This document shows positions 42,156 through 53,819 of a DNA stretch of 64,000 bases, piece after piece. The notes under the pieces are model-generated. The model had not been told where the DNA came from. It ran no database searches and saw only the letters and a list, made by a program, of their open reading frames with translations. A program made the translations under genes and the position numbers. Source of the DNA: Liolophura sinensis (lineage: Eukaryota; Mollusca; Polyplacophora; Chitonida; Chitonidae); the NCBI RefSeq assembly GCF_032854445.1, contig NC_088298.1, positions 310,001 to 374,000 of the forward strand. The letters are read 5' to 3'. Positions within the stretch are counted from its first letter, which is position 1. The number at the start of each line of letters is the position of its first letter.

Positions 42156-42419
42156 ATTTTAATTGTCATAAATATCTGTAGATAAACAGTTATATACATA
42201 TAGATTTATACATGTACTATAACTCTGGTTTTTGAGTTTTAACTCTTATTTTTCTTTTTATACGATTTTAAACATGTCTATTTTTGTTTTAATTTTGATG
42301 TTCATATTATTATATCGAAAACCTTTATTGTTTCTTGTTTTCACCTTGTTCTCGCCACGATATGGCTGAAATATTGCCGATGTGGCGTTAAGCCATAATC
42401 ATTCATTCATTCATTCATT

Positions 42420-43889
42420 CCAAATAAAAGATTATTTATGTACAGATTACAGAAATACATGTATTTAAATGCAAACAAACAAGATAACTACTGATCAGTG
42501 GAACATTGAATAGTTTGAACAAGTGAGTTAACGAGATATTAACGAGACAGGTGTACATTGACAAAAATTACCTATTCATCACTTTCACTGTCAGATTCAT
42601 CACCAACTACATGTTTATAGTGTTTCAAAGTATGGAAACGGCGAAAGCAACCATCTACACAAAGTGCCTTTTCACAATCTGCACACCAGTAACGGGTTTC
42701 CTTTCGCTTCCTGGCAACACCTGGAGAGCAGTGCCTCTTGCCATTGTTTCTATTACAAACAACACACTTTCTACAAGGTCGCTGGTTTTTCGCTCCTTCC
42801 TGTGCAGGTATTAGGGAAGGGAAATGGCGCTCTGTGAGGCGCCTCTCAACATCTCCAACACTGCGCCAACCTTTACGAGAGATCCGCGAGCTGTGTCTTG
42901 CAATTAGCTCCCTTGCCAGATCCTTTCTGAAGTCATAGTGAGATACCGGGTTGGGAGACATCTTCACATATAATAAATATGCATTTGTAATAACCATATT
43001 TATAATGTGCATGGCTAGTTTTTTCCACCATTTTATGCATTTGCGTGTAATTGTGTAATACTTGGACAGTTGATCAGCGCGATCCACACCTCCCATATAT
43101 TTGTTATATTCCAAAATACAGGTAGGTATTACAATTAAATCACCAGTTTATCTCTCACGTTTTTCAGTTATAGTAAAAGTTGGCCAATGTTTGGTAGATA
43201 GCATGGCAACATCACGTTTATCTTTCCACTTCAAGGCGACAATGGAATCTCTTTGACGAAAAATTGCTTCACCTTTTTTTAATTTCGCATTCTTGATGGC
43301 AATGGGCATTTCCTTTCTGTTCATACGAACTGTTCCCACTGCATTTGTTGCACTTGCATGCAAATCTTGAAAAAGTCTGGGACTTGTGTAATAATTCTCT
43401 GTATACAGGTTGTAACCTTTATTTAGGAAATCACACTTTTTCAATAGCCCCAATAGCTTCCATCCCAACCGTAAATCCGTTGCATCATCTGTATTTTTGG
43501 TCCAATTCCGGTATATCAAACACAGGAAGAGTTCTACTATTATCTCTAGACAGATTTGCAAAGTCTTCCGCCGTAAAACCATCAAATTCGGCGTCTGAAT
43601 TATTGTCTCCAAACACTTCTACAATCATGTCCGCCATTTTGACTAGAGAAAGTTCAGGTAAGTTTAGAACATGACGTCACACCTGGGAAACCCCTACTAC
43701 TACCCAATCAGTTGCCATTATTTGGGGAAATCCTCCTGTTGAATATTCATATCACCGAAATCCCGTTAAATCTCAAGGTAAGTGATATTTTTCGGTTTTT
43801 ATCGAGCTACTTCCGGTAACGTAAACACGGTCCCCGTGTGTGAGATACGAATCGTAAGGACGTGTGTACTCGGTCCCCGCGTGGAAAGG
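42420..43889 (-). mobile_element. piggyBac-like right half (right duplicon)
   Basis: Duplicate of 31,142-32,611, ending at the CCCTTTCCACGC terminus next to TTAA (43,890-43,893). Its other terminus is missing because the duplication breakpoint lies in the LINE, so this copy has one end only. Confidence 0.9.
42572..43637 (-). pseudogene. piggyBac-like transposase remnant (right duplicon)
   Basis: Identical to 31,294-32,359: start codon at 43,637, internal deletion, catalytic-core frame with YTENYYTSP, one TAA, then NKYMGGVDRADQ and the Cys-rich tail. Same defects, so inactivation came before the duplication. Confidence 0.88.
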
Positions 43890-44203
43890 GTTAACCTGGG
43901 GCTAGGGACCGTAAAGGTAGCCATGCTAATTACATCAGCATGATACCTTTATGAACAGTTGCAATAAAAGCGCGACTGAGATACTTGTTAAGCTGTTATT
44001 TGACATGGAACTCATTCACGGACTACGAATTTGAACTTTGATATGGAATTCATGCCTGGAATATTCATTGTCTGCCCGGCATCACCGAAAACTGATGACC
44101 GCTTCTCTCTTGTGTGTTACCGGCTTTATTTCTTATTTGTATAATTTCCTACATACCTTTGTCTTCGGGAGTTAGTGTTAAACGTTGTTGTGGAAATGGA
44201 TGC

Positions 44204-44568
44204 CTGAGATATTGACGCCACTTCGGCAATATCTCAGGCATATTGTGGTGGGAACATGTTAAAACGAGGAAGCGGTGAATAGTTTTCGACATGATCTGAT
44301 GTACAATTAAAACTTAAAAGAAAAACAGACGAACAGTTTAAAAAAATATGTCAATTAAAAGTCGAAAACCACAATTGCTTATATTTTATGCATATAATAT
44401 ACATGTATATATAATACTATAATATGTATATAAACTATATTCTCTTACACAGGCTAACCGCTTTCAAAAACTCAATAACAGTATCACCAGCGATGATGTC
44501 AAATAAATCACATATAGAGTTGACTGTGGAATCTTTGCCAAACATTGGCAGGATGCCTGTCACAGACA
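44204..44568 (-). mobile_element. Old LINE 3' end relic (right duplicon)
   Basis: Copy of 32,926-33,290 with no difference noticed. Confidence 0.75.
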
Positions 44569-44772
44569 TAACGTTCATCATACAAACCCCGGCATTGGCA
44601 AGAACTGTGGCTGTCGAAGCCCGGACGCAGTGTCGTAGCCCAGGCAGGTGCAGCTTCCCAGAGTTTTTTTTTGTTTTCCATCTCCATGTAGCTCACCATA
44701 CGCTATCACCACCAACAACAACACCACTACACATGGCAGAGATCCCAGCTATTTCTCTTTATTTTTTTGTTT

Positions 44773-45418
44773 TTTATGACTCCTATGTATTATGTATAAA
44801 AAATTTTTTTTTTAGGTTACACTCCTCATTGAAGTGACATGGTCTACTGCATGTAGGTGACCTGTAGATGTGTTTTCTACTTCATGTAGGTGACGTCTAT
44901 AGGGTCTACTTAGGCCATAACGTCCATCTGCCTATCTGAAGGGTTCCTATGTATTGTGTATAAAAAAAATTTTTTTAGGTTATAGACTCCTCATTGAAGT
45001 GATACTAAATAGTACAGTATATATGTACAGCTTAGGACAGACTCTACGGTTCATAGCAGCGACCCTCTGCCTCCAGCAGTGAGCCTTCCTGGGCGAACAT
45101 TATTGCAAAGACACGCTGAGCGATCCTACCCGCCAGTCGACAAGCAGTCAGGCAAACAATTTTTCGGCTATGGTTTGTTTTGACACGTGGTTTTTGTTTT
45201 GACCGGCTGTGCCTGTGCCTTGTATGCATTGTTGCCAGCCAGCCAGCGGGGAAGTAGACCCTATACATGTCACCTACATGCAGTAGAAAACTGCATGTCA
45301 TCTACATGCTATAGAAAACAGGTCTACGTCACCTACATGCAGTAGACAATGTCACCTCAATGAGGAGCCTATGGGCGAACCTAAACATTTTTTTATACAT
45401 AATACATAGGAGCCATCC
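44773..45418. repeat. Fold-back repeat (right duplicon)
   Basis: Copy of the inverted-arm structure at 33,495-34,140. Confidence 0.7.
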
Positions 45419-45573
45419 AGATACGCAGTCAGCCCTAGCATGACACACTGACCCAATCAATTCTAGCACCGTCACCAGCCAGCCAGCCGGCTGCGGTCCG
45501 GGTGAGACACGACCAACACAAAGAAACACAAAGACCGGGGTTAATTCCATAGTAAAAAAAACAGTATTATTAT

Positions 45574-45871
45574 TTACAGCAATGCACAGGTAGTTAACAC
45601 GGAGCGTCGAAATACCTCTGTCTGGTTGGGAGAGAGTCGCACTTCGTACATTACCGTGGGGCGAACAATCTCTACATAATACGCCCGAATGGGTCGGGGA
45701 TCCTTGACATGTCGGCAGACGTCTTCAGTGTACGCTCGCAGCACCTGCAGTTGTCCCTCATTGACCCTACCATCCCCAAACATACTACGAAGTACACCCG
45801 TGTAACTTTGTAGGTCGGTGACGACAGCCACCCAGCCTTTCCTCTTGGGCGTTGTACGCAGCTTCGTCAGG
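45574..45871 (-). CDS. Terminal exon of an unrecognised gene (right duplicon)
   Basis: Identical to 34,296-34,593, with the same acceptor and stop. Because the Tx1-like 3' half and the DNA to its right occur only once, at most one of the two exon copies can be joined to upstream exons in the original way. This right-hand copy lies nearer to the candidate 5' exons at 58 kb. Confidence 0.45.
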
Positions 45872-46494
45872 CTAGAAAAGACATAAAGAAGACACCGTCG
45901 TCATTCTAGTGCCGTCACCGACCGAACCCTATCAACATCGGTCAAAATATAGAGAGATAGAGCTTTAGAGGTCAGACGTGTTGTCAGATCGCTCCATCTG
46001 TCAGGTTACAGTTCTCTGGATTTCCAGTGATTTCTTGTGTGTTTCTGATACTCACGGATTTCTCTTGTCACGAGCTGTCGATTGATATAGCTTGTAGTCA
46101 GAAATTCCATATTTTTGACCACTTTTTTGAGGTATTGGTGTTTGGACAGCGTGGCCGGTGGGCCAGCCCGCACGGCTTGGCTCCGGCACCAGTTGTCGTG
46201 GCCTGTGTTGGAGGCGTATACACGTTACAACATAGGTTTCAGTGAACAAGGTCACCTTGCCCGGTCGAGCGCCATTCATCCCGGGCTAGCAGGGCACACA
46301 AAGGCTTTTGTCAATAACAGGCAGCAAATTCTTGCACGAAGTTCATTGGCCACTGTCACTTGACAGTGGCTTGATCAGTGAAGGGTTTGAGCACGCAGTG
46401 CAGTATCTGACTGGCCGTCAACACAGTTGGACGTGTCAGCCGGGTAGCGCCTTTGGGCGAGGTTTTTTTTTTTTTTTGTTTTTCTACCACCAGA

Positions 46495-47767
46495 ATGGCT
46501 TTCCGCATTAAAAGGCCTCTTAGCCTTAAATTGCGGATTAATGGCAATATAAAAGCGATTGACGTTTATCATGGGTTGCAGGAACGCATCGGCAGCGGAC
46601 CCAAAGTGTTGAGGGGTTTGGTCCACGTTACTGGGGATCTGTGGAATGTCACTGTTGCCAATGAGGAGGTCAAGCAAAAACTGCTTAGTGAAGATCTTGT
46701 GCTTAATGGAGTAAACTGTCCGGTTTATGAAGTTGAGCAATCCAGAACTTTGGTTAAGGTGAAGAGCCCCTATGAGATTCCGGATGAACGGATAGGGGCT
46801 GCTCTCAAACAGTTTGGAACGGTGCACTCTGTCGAACGAGAATGCTACCTGTTCGACAGAACCTGGCAAAATGGGGTTAGCAGAGTATGGATGAGCAACA
46901 TTTCGTCCACCATTCATGAAGCCATATGGGTGGGAGCATCTTTTCGGTTACTAGTCTGGTACAGAGGGCAGGTGCGAGCTTGTCACCTGTGCCAGGCGAC
47001 AGACCACCTCAAAAATGACTGCCCACTGAGAAGGCTGAGGATGATTGTGAAATGTTTAATGGGGATACGGATGTTGGACAGGAGAGTAGCAATGATGTAG
47101 TGGGTAATGATGATAAAAATGAGGTGAATGAGGCAGAGGACGGGAAGGATAAAGATGCTATGGATAATGGTAAGGACGGGCAGGAGGGTGGTAGGAAAGA
47201 AGGGGGTAAAGAGGAGGAAAATGATACAAAAATGCAGATGATGGTATTTCATCAGTTTATAGCCAGGTCAAACAGGAGGAAGTATCGTTGAGTTTCACTG
47301 AACCGTTGGTTCCGTACAGCTTGACCGGTCAGTTTCCCGAGCAAGACTCTTCACAAGACTTCTGGAGTCAGTCATTTACCTTTTGCCAGCCAACTGCAAA
47401 ACAAGATGTAAATGAGTCCTTATGGAGCACCGCTTTAGAGGCCATTTTTGTAGACACCCCAAAAGACCAAGTTAGCGGCATTGAAGCCTCTGGATCGGTT
47501 ATCCCCATGGACGACACGACGTCGGAAATGGAGGATTCCGTTCCGGGAGAAGACCTAGACGAGTCAATGTCGGCATACGCTAACGATCAAGGCGAGGTTT
47601 TAGTCCCTGTCTCCACTTCTTTAGGAGGCCATTATCGGACCATGCGCCGCGACTCCAAAATTGAGAAAGTCAGGAAACAGAGGAAAGTCATTTACATGTC
47701 CCAGGAGGACTTTGCTGCACGCAAGGCTGCCCTGTACAAGAAGTCGAGAAAAACTAAACTTAAATAG
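46495..47767 (+). pseudogene. Tx1-like ORF1 (right duplicon)
   Basis: Identical to 35,217-36,489, including both frameshifts and the CHLCQATDHLKNDC knuckle. The duplicated 5' UTR precedes it from 45,962. Confidence 0.8.
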
Positions 47768-48496
47768 ATCCATAATGGCTCTAAGTGTTGTCTCACTAAA
47801 TTGTCAGGGTTTGCTTTCGGACTGGAAGCAATTTTCCCTTGGCCATACCTTCAGGTCATTAAAAGCAGATGTTGCTTTTCTACAAGAGACGCCCCCGTGG
47901 GGTTTCCGGGGTGATAAGAATAGGACCTCAGCCCTCTAGGCAAGCTTGTCGTAAAAGACGACTAACCTAGAGCTCTCCTGTGTGAGCCCGGTGAATATAA
48001 TAGGCTTACATCTTCCCGGTTGTGTGAGAGGCAACCGGGGAGCGACCTGTTTGCCGTGGGTTGCGACCCGTAATCTACGAGAACGGGATCCTGGTGGCTG
48101 AGGGCGGGTTGGTCTTGCGAGATCCTCACGCCCAACACGCCACTTTGGCCCTTACTTGGAGAGAGACGGGAGGTCGGATGGGCCCGTTCCGATCAATCGG
48201 CTGGTCACGTCAAGCCCTACACTTGATCCCGTTTTGTTATTCTTTGTCTTACTGAGATGTCAAGTTTGCTCTTCTTCAGATGCACTTCCTTTGGGGTCAA
48301 TGCAGAAGGCGGTGGCTAATGGGTCAATCGAGTAGATTGAATTTAACCTTTTGGTATAACTCAATCTGTTCGAGTATACCTTGCGTGGATTCCCTGTTTC
48401 TATTCTCTGCCGGTCATCCGCAGAGGTAGATTCGCCCTTGTTGGCACTCCGTGGCGGGTGGGGGACACGTAAGGCGAAATTAAAAAAAATTAAACA

Positions 48497-49855
48497 ATGG
48501 CCTCATTTCAAATGTCAACTTCAATTATGCCTAACAGATCTTCCTCTCAGCCGACTTCATCAAGTGCTGACAAAAAGAGGAAGTTAGAACTTTTTTCAGA
48601 CTCTCTTGATAATGGACAGGACAGCTGGCCGGCTTTTATTGTTCTCTCGACTAAGAGTGAACAGAAGCCGGCTTCAAAAATTCACCCTTTTGTATTGAAA
48701 AGGGCTCTCCAGGGCGCTGCTGGAACATTAAAAACAGTTAAAAAGTTAAGATCCGGAGACCTTCTCATTGAATGTTTCCGGAAGCAACAATCAAAAAATT
48801 TATTATCATTAAATAAAATTGCTGATATATCTGTTTTCGCATCCCCGCACAATTCCCTGAACAGCTGTCAGGGAATAATTCGTGACCGGGATGGTGATAT
48901 TGACTTGTCTGAGGAGGAAATATGCGCAGAACTGAAATCACAGGGTGTTGCCAGAGTTAAACGCTTCACTATGAAGAAATCTGGCAACATCATTAAACTT
49001 AATACATATCTTTTGACCTTTAACACAACCTCGCTTCCGTCGTATATCTACATTGGCCCGTATAGGGTTAGTGTAGATTTATACATTCCCAACCCTACAC
49101 GCTGCTTTACTTGCCAAAAATTTGGTCACGGCAAGGGCCAATGTAAAAATAAAATGGTTTGTTTTAGATGCGGCAGTGAGGGTCATGATGGTTTCGACTG
49201 CAGCAGCACAGTTAAGTGTTGTAATTGCAGTGGAGATCACATGGCCTCCTCCAAGGACTGTCCGTTTTTTATTAAAGAAAAGCAAATAATAAATCTAAAA
49301 ACTAAAAATAATATCTCTTATCAGGAGGCCCGCAAATTGGCCTCCGTCTCTAACACATCACTGCAATCTTCGTTTGCCAATGTGGTCAAGCGAACTACAA
49401 CGTCTGTTGGAACTCAGACTTCATTAACATGGCCCATTGGAAACGACAAACCTAGCTTCACATCTTTACAACCTGCTGCTCAACCTGCGCATATTTCCTG
49501 CTCAACACAGACCACTGCAGAACAGCAAATAAAACCAGTCAATAATAAACAACAAACTGATAAACCTGAAATTAACCAATTCAAAAACAAATCTGCCAAA
49601 ACCAAATCTGAAAATAAATATAATAGTGATAATAGTAAACCTAGCGGTCCCACAGAGCGTCCCTCTAAGGCCACCAGGGACCCTGTCCAAACTTTTAATA
49701 GATTTGGATCGTTGGAGGACGTTGGTCCTACAACATCGGATGCGGATGTGATGGATACATCACCCGCACCAGGGAGATCTTCCAGCCGATCTCCAAGGAA
49801 GGGTCGTCCTCGGTCCAAACATAAAGAGAAATCTCCTATACGTCTCCCTCCATAA
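48497..49855 (+). CDS. LINE ORF1, 452 aa, intact (third LINE)
   Basis: Same protein as 37,219-38,577: KKRKLE near the N-terminus, three zinc knuckles at about residues 201-255, Ser/Arg-rich C-terminus, TAATG overlap with ORF2 at 49,853-49,857. Here it is part of the element with proper target duplications, so this is its original setting. Confidence 0.92.
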   Translation: MASFQMSTSIMPNRSSSQPTSSSADKKRKLELFSDSLDNGQDSWPAFIVLSTKSEQKPASKIHPFVLKRALQGAAGTLKTVKKLRSGDLLIECFRKQQSKNLLSLNKIADISVFASPHNSLNSCQGIIRDRDGDIDLSEEEICAELKSQGVARVKRFTMKKSGNIIKLNTYLLTFNTTSLPSYIYIGPYRVSVDLYIPNPTRCFTCQKFGHGKGQCKNKMVCFRCGSEGHDGFDCSSTVKCCNCSGDHMASSKDCPFFIKEKQIINLKTKNNISYQEARKLASVSNTSLQSSFANVVKRTTTSVGTQTSLTWPIGNDKPSFTSLQPAAQPAHISCSTQTTAEQQIKPVNNKQQTDKPEINQFKNKSAKTKSENKYNSDNSKPSGPTERPSKATRDPVQTFNRFGSLEDVGPTTSDADVMDTSPAPGRSSSRSPRKGRPRSKHKEKSPIRLPP

Positions 49856-52800
49856 TGTCTTATTTAGACAAAATTATACAGTGGAATTGTCGAGGCCTTA
49901 AGGTAAATTTCATTGAAATAACACAGTTAGTTCAATCAGTTAATCCTATTGCCCTGTGTCTTCAGGAAACTCACCTGAAGACATCTGACAAAGATAATAT
50001 AACTCTGAAAAATTATTCCTTATACAGCACTTATTCAAATGAAGAAGATCGAGCTGCAGGCGGCTCTTCCATCTTCGTGAATAACAATGTTATTCACAGC
50101 CCTGTTGCTCTGGATACAGAACTGCAGGCTGTGGCTGTTCGTGTTTCGTTGTCCAAAACAATCACATTATGTTCGGTATATATTTCCCCGAACATTTCTT
50201 TGTCAGCTTTGCAGTTACGTAATCTAAAAGAACAATTACCCAAACCTTTTATACTTATGGGAGATTTTAATTCCCACAACCCCTTATGGGGCAGTAATAA
50301 TATAAACGCTAAAGGCAAAACTTTGGAAGATTTTTTATCGAAGGAGGAACTGTGTTATTTCAATGATGGTTCTAACACCTATTTACATCCAGGTAATGGC
50401 GCTTATTCTGCTATCGATCTCACTATCACAGATCCATCACTTCTCCCAGATTTTTCTTGGAAGGTGCATGACGATCTTTGTGGTAGTGACCATTTTCCTA
50501 TTATCCTAGAACATATCACTTCTAATTCTTTAGAACGTGTAGCTAGGTGGAAATTCGATAAAGCAGATTGGATCGCATTTGAGATGTTCTGTGAGGCTGA
50601 TATCATTCCAGAGACTCTCAAAGCAGCAGATGATCCTATGTTAAAATTTAACGAGCTTGTATTACGAGCTGCCGATAGAACTATACCTAAGACCTCGACA
50701 AATCCAAAATCCAAAAGTAAACCCTGGTACGACAATGACTGTCGTAAAGCCATAAAGGACCGTAAAAAGGCTGAACGTAGATTTAACCATTGTCCTACTG
50801 ATAATAACTTAAACCAGGTTCGTATTTTCCGAGCTAAGGCTCGTCGATTACTCAAGTCCAAGAGACGATCTTGTTGGCGGAACTTTGTTTCAGGCATTAC
50901 GTCAAAAACACCCATGCGTAAGGCCTGGAACATGGTTCAGAAACTTAAGGGCAAAAATAATAGAGCAAAAGTTCAGCATTTAAAAGATGGAGATAATATA
51001 ATAACTTCTCCATCCGATATAGCTAATAAACTAGCTGAAACAATCTCAAAGAAATCTTCTTCTGAGAATTATACTAAAGAATTCCAACGTATTAAAAACC
51101 AGAAGGAGAAAATTAAATTGCCCTTTTCTTCTAAGAATTTAGAAGATTATAATAATCCTTTTAATATCGATGAACTTAAAACTGCATTTAAAAAGGCCCA
51201 CGATACTGCTTGTGGTCCTGATAATGTATATTATAAGTTTCTGAACCATTTACCACCTGAGCCACTGGAGACTCTCTTGGACTTGATTAATGATATTTGG
51301 ATAACTGGTAATTTTCCAGCCTCATGGAGGGAGGCGTGTATTATCCCGGTTCCCAAACCGGGTAAGGATCATAATGATCCAAATAATTACCGTCCCATAG
51401 CTCTTACCAGCTGTGTCTGTAAGACTATGGAACGGATGATTAATGATAGACTTGTTTGGTTTCTTGAAACCAACAAGCTTTTATCTAATATTCAATGTGG
51501 TTTTCGGCAAGGTAGATCTACCATGGATCACCTTGTTCGATTTGAAACGTTTATTCGCGATGGCTTCATCAATAACGAACATGTGGTGTCCATATTTTTT
51601 GACCTTGAAAAGGCCTACGACACCACATGGAAATATGGTATTTTAAAAGATCTCGCGAATATGGGTCTAAAAGGTCGATTACCTATATTTATATCTCAAT
51701 TTTTATCCGATCGTCAGTTTAAGGTACGGGTGGGGTCCACTCTTTCTGACTCTTATGAGCAGGAAATGGGTGTACCCCAGGGCAGCATTCTATCACCAAT
51801 TCTGTTTAGCATAAAAATAAATAGCCTAGCAAAAACATTAACATCTGGCACAGAGGGTTCTTTGTACGTGGATGATTTCCTTATATGCTACCGAGCTAAG
51901 AACATGAATAATATCGAACGTCAGTTGCAGCTTTGTCTCAATAAGATCGAGAAATGGGCAACTGAAAACGGTTTTAGATTTTCAACGTCTAAAACCGTCG
52001 GTATGCATTTTTGTAATAAACGGAAACTTCATCTTGACCCTGAGCTTACTTTTTGTGGTAAACAGATTAAAATTGTTGGAGAAACTAAATTTTTAGGTAT
52101 AATATTTGATAGTAAACTATCTTTTATACCTCACATAAAAATGCTTAAAGCTAAATGTACAAAGGCTCTCGATATAATTAAGGTCGTGTCTAGCACCGAT
52201 TGGGGTGCTGACCGATCAGTTTTACTTAATTTATATCGTTCTCTGGTGAGGTCTAAATTGGACTATGGATCCATCATTTACGGTTCCGCTAGGAAGTCGT
52301 ACATTAAGATGTTGGATCCCGTTCATCACCAAGGTTTGAGGCTCAGCCTTGGTGCTTTTAGAACCTCACCAGTAGAAAGTTTATACGTGGAGGCTAATGA
52401 ACCTTCTTTATATCACCGACGTATAAAACTTAGCCTTCAATATAGTACAAAGCTTAAAGCTCATCCAACAAACCCTGCCTGCGACTGTGTTTTCAATCCA
52501 TTATATGTAGACAAATATACTAAATGTCCTAACAAGATCCCTTCGTTCGGTCTTCGTATACAGGACCATATTGTGGGAGGTAACATCAAGCTGGATGATA
52601 TAGCTCCGGTGTCTTTTCCGGAGTCTCCTCCATGGCTTCTCCCACAACCAAAACTAATATTTGATCTACGTAAATATAATAAATCGAATATAAATCCTCT
52701 TATAATTCAGCAAGGTTTTGCTGAAATGAAAGCTAATTATATGGATTATAAATTTATATATACTGACGGGTCGAAGGATGGGGACAGGGTTGCGACTGCG

Positions 52801-53550
52801 GCTGTCTTAGAGCAGCGGGTCTCTTCCTTTCGACTTCCATCCTCTTCTTCAACATTCTCTGCAGAGGCCAGAGCTATACTCCTTGCCTTATCATATGTTT
52901 CTTCTGGGTGTGCCCAGAGGGCAATGATATGCACGGACTCGTTGTCTTGCTTATTGGCAATACAGAATAATAAATTTCAAAATCCCTTGATCCTTCAAAT
53001 TTTAGCTATACATAGGAAATTAATTAGAAGAGGTAAAGATATTATATTCTGCTGGATACCAAGTCATATTGGTATCCATGGAAACACAGTCGCAGACAGG
53101 GAGGCGAAAGCTGCCCTAAATAAACCCATATCTAAGATAAAAATCCCTTATACTGACATGAAGTCGAATATTCTTAAATATATTCGTGGCCTTTGGCAGG
53201 GTGAATGGAACTTGCAGGTCCATAATAAACTGCATGCCATTCATCCGGTCATTGGCTATAATTCATATACATTTAATATGTCTCGTAGAGACCAAGTCGT
53301 TTTAACCAGATGCCGTATTGGACATTCTCATCTGACACACAATTTCATCTTGGATGGGAGCAGTGCTCCCGAGTGTGTTGGATGTGATGCTCAATATGGC
53401 ATCAAACATATTCTGGTTGACTGTGTAGACTTTGCCCATGTTCGGCAGAGATTCTACACGGTCAACTCTATATATGATTTATTTAACAGCATCGCTGGCG
53501 ATTTTGTCATAAATTATTTGAAGGCCATTGGCCTATATCATAAAATATAA
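49855..53550 (+). CDS. LINE ORF2 (APE-RT-RNase H), 1,231 aa, intact
   Basis: Endonuclease nicks target DNA, RT primes cDNA synthesis on the nick, RNase H may remove RNA. Visible motifs: QETHLK and MGDFNSHNPLWG and GSDHFPI (APE, residues 1-225); FFDLEKAYDTTW, GVPQGSILSP, YVDD at about 670 (RT); YTDGSKDGDR at about 968, AEARAI, CTDSLS, WIPSHIGIHG (RNase H); C-terminal SRRDQVVLTRCRIGHSHLTH block and CCHC CVGCDAQYGIKHILVDC at about 1,170. All catalytic acids I can locate are present and the frame is uninterrupted. Membership of the I superfamily (Nimb-like) is inferred from domain order. Confidence 0.95.
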   Translation: MSYLDKIIQWNCRGLKVNFIEITQLVQSVNPIALCLQETHLKTSDKDNITLKNYSLYSTYSNEEDRAAGGSSIFVNNNVIHSPVALDTELQAVAVRVSLSKTITLCSVYISPNISLSALQLRNLKEQLPKPFILMGDFNSHNPLWGSNNINAKGKTLEDFLSKEELCYFNDGSNTYLHPGNGAYSAIDLTITDPSLLPDFSWKVHDDLCGSDHFPIILEHITSNSLERVARWKFDKADWIAFEMFCEADIIPETLKAADDPMLKFNELVLRAADRTIPKTSTNPKSKSKPWYDNDCRKAIKDRKKAERRFNHCPTDNNLNQVRIFRAKARRLLKSKRRSCWRNFVSGITSKTPMRKAWNMVQKLKGKNNRAKVQHLKDGDNIITSPSDIANKLAETISKKSSSENYTKEFQRIKNQKEKIKLPFSSKNLEDYNNPFNIDELKTAFKKAHDTACGPDNVYYKFLNHLPPEPLETLLDLINDIWITGNFPASWREACIIPVPKPGKDHNDPNNYRPIALTSCVCKTMERMINDRLVWFLETNKLLSNIQCGFRQGRSTMDHLVRFETFIRDGFINNEHVVSIFFDLEKAYDTTWKYGILKDLANMGLKGRLPIFISQFLSDRQFKVRVGSTLSDSYEQEMGVPQGSILSPILFSIKINSLAKTLTSGTEGSLYVDDFLICYRAKNMNNIERQLQLCLNKIEKWATENGFRFSTSKTVGMHFCNKRKLHLDPELTFCGKQIKIVGETKFLGIIFDSKLSFIPHIKMLKAKCTKALDIIKVVSSTDWGADRSVLLNLYRSLVRSKLDYGSIIYGSARKSYIKMLDPVHHQGLRLSLGAFRTSPVESLYVEANEPSLYHRRIKLSLQYSTKLKAHPTNPACDCVFNPLYVDKYTKCPNKIPSFGLRIQDHIVGGNIKLDDIAPVSFPESPPWLLPQPKLIFDLRKYNKSNINPLIIQQGFAEMKANYMDYKFIYTDGSKDGDRVATAAVLEQRVSSFRLPSSSSTFSAEARAILLALSYVSSGCAQRAMICTDSLSCLLAIQNNKFQNPLILQILAIHRKLIRRGKDIIFCWIPSHIGIHGNTVADREAKAALNKPISKIKIPYTDMKSNILKYIRGLWQGEWNLQVHNKLHAIHPVIGYNSYTFNMSRRDQVVLTRCRIGHSHLTHNFILDGSSAPECVGCDAQYGIKHILVDCVDFAHVRQRFYTVNSIYDLFNSIAGDFVINYLKAIGLYHKI

Positions 53551-53819
53551 ATTTTAATTGTCATAAATATCTATAGATAAACAGTTATATATATTTATAC
53601 ATGTACTATAACCCTGGTTTTCGAGTTTTAAATCTTATTTTTCTTTTATTCGATTTTAATCACGTCTGTACTTTTTGTTTTACTTTTGGTGTTCATATTA
53701 TCATATCGAAAACCTTAACCGTCTCTTGCTTTCACCTTGTTCTCCGCCACGGTATGGCTGAAATATTGCCGATGTGGCGTTAAGCCATAATCATTCATTC
53801 ATTCATTCTACAAGAGACG

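Larger units (their letters stand above)
36614..42419 (+). mobile_element. Hybrid I/Nimb-like LINE at the duplication junction
   Basis: Its 5' flank is TACAAGAGACG (36,603-36,613), the target site of the third LINE. Its 3' flank is CCAAATAAAAG (from 42,420), the target site of copy 1. So it has no matching target duplication. Sequence 5' of 40,523 equals the third LINE; 3' of 40,585 it equals copy 1, including the 117-bp C-terminal loss. Both ORFs are nevertheless open. Confidence 0.95.
40523..51863 (+). repeat. Right copy of the 11,278-bp tandem duplication
   Basis: Direct repeat of 29,245-40,585. The 63 bp 40,523-40,585 belong to both copies and form the recombination window inside ORF2 of the middle LINE. 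Confidence 0.95.
47892..53808 (+). mobile_element. Full-length I/Nimb-like LINE, both ORFs open
   Basis: Complete element of 5,917 bp: 5' module, ORF1, ORF2, 3' UTR, (ATTC)n tail. It is flanked by a perfect 11-bp target duplication TACAAGAGACG (47,881-47,891 and 53,809-53,819). It inserted into codons of the Tx1-like endonuclease. Of the LINE copies in this window it is the best candidate for an autonomous, recently active element. Confidence 0.95.

Noticed and set aside
21891..47891. Teratorn-like fusion of piggyBac with a herpesvirus
   Set aside because: piggyBac remnants lie near unknown compact genes, but no herpesvirus-type gene is recognisable and the piggyBac ends enclose only its own transposase and a LINE.
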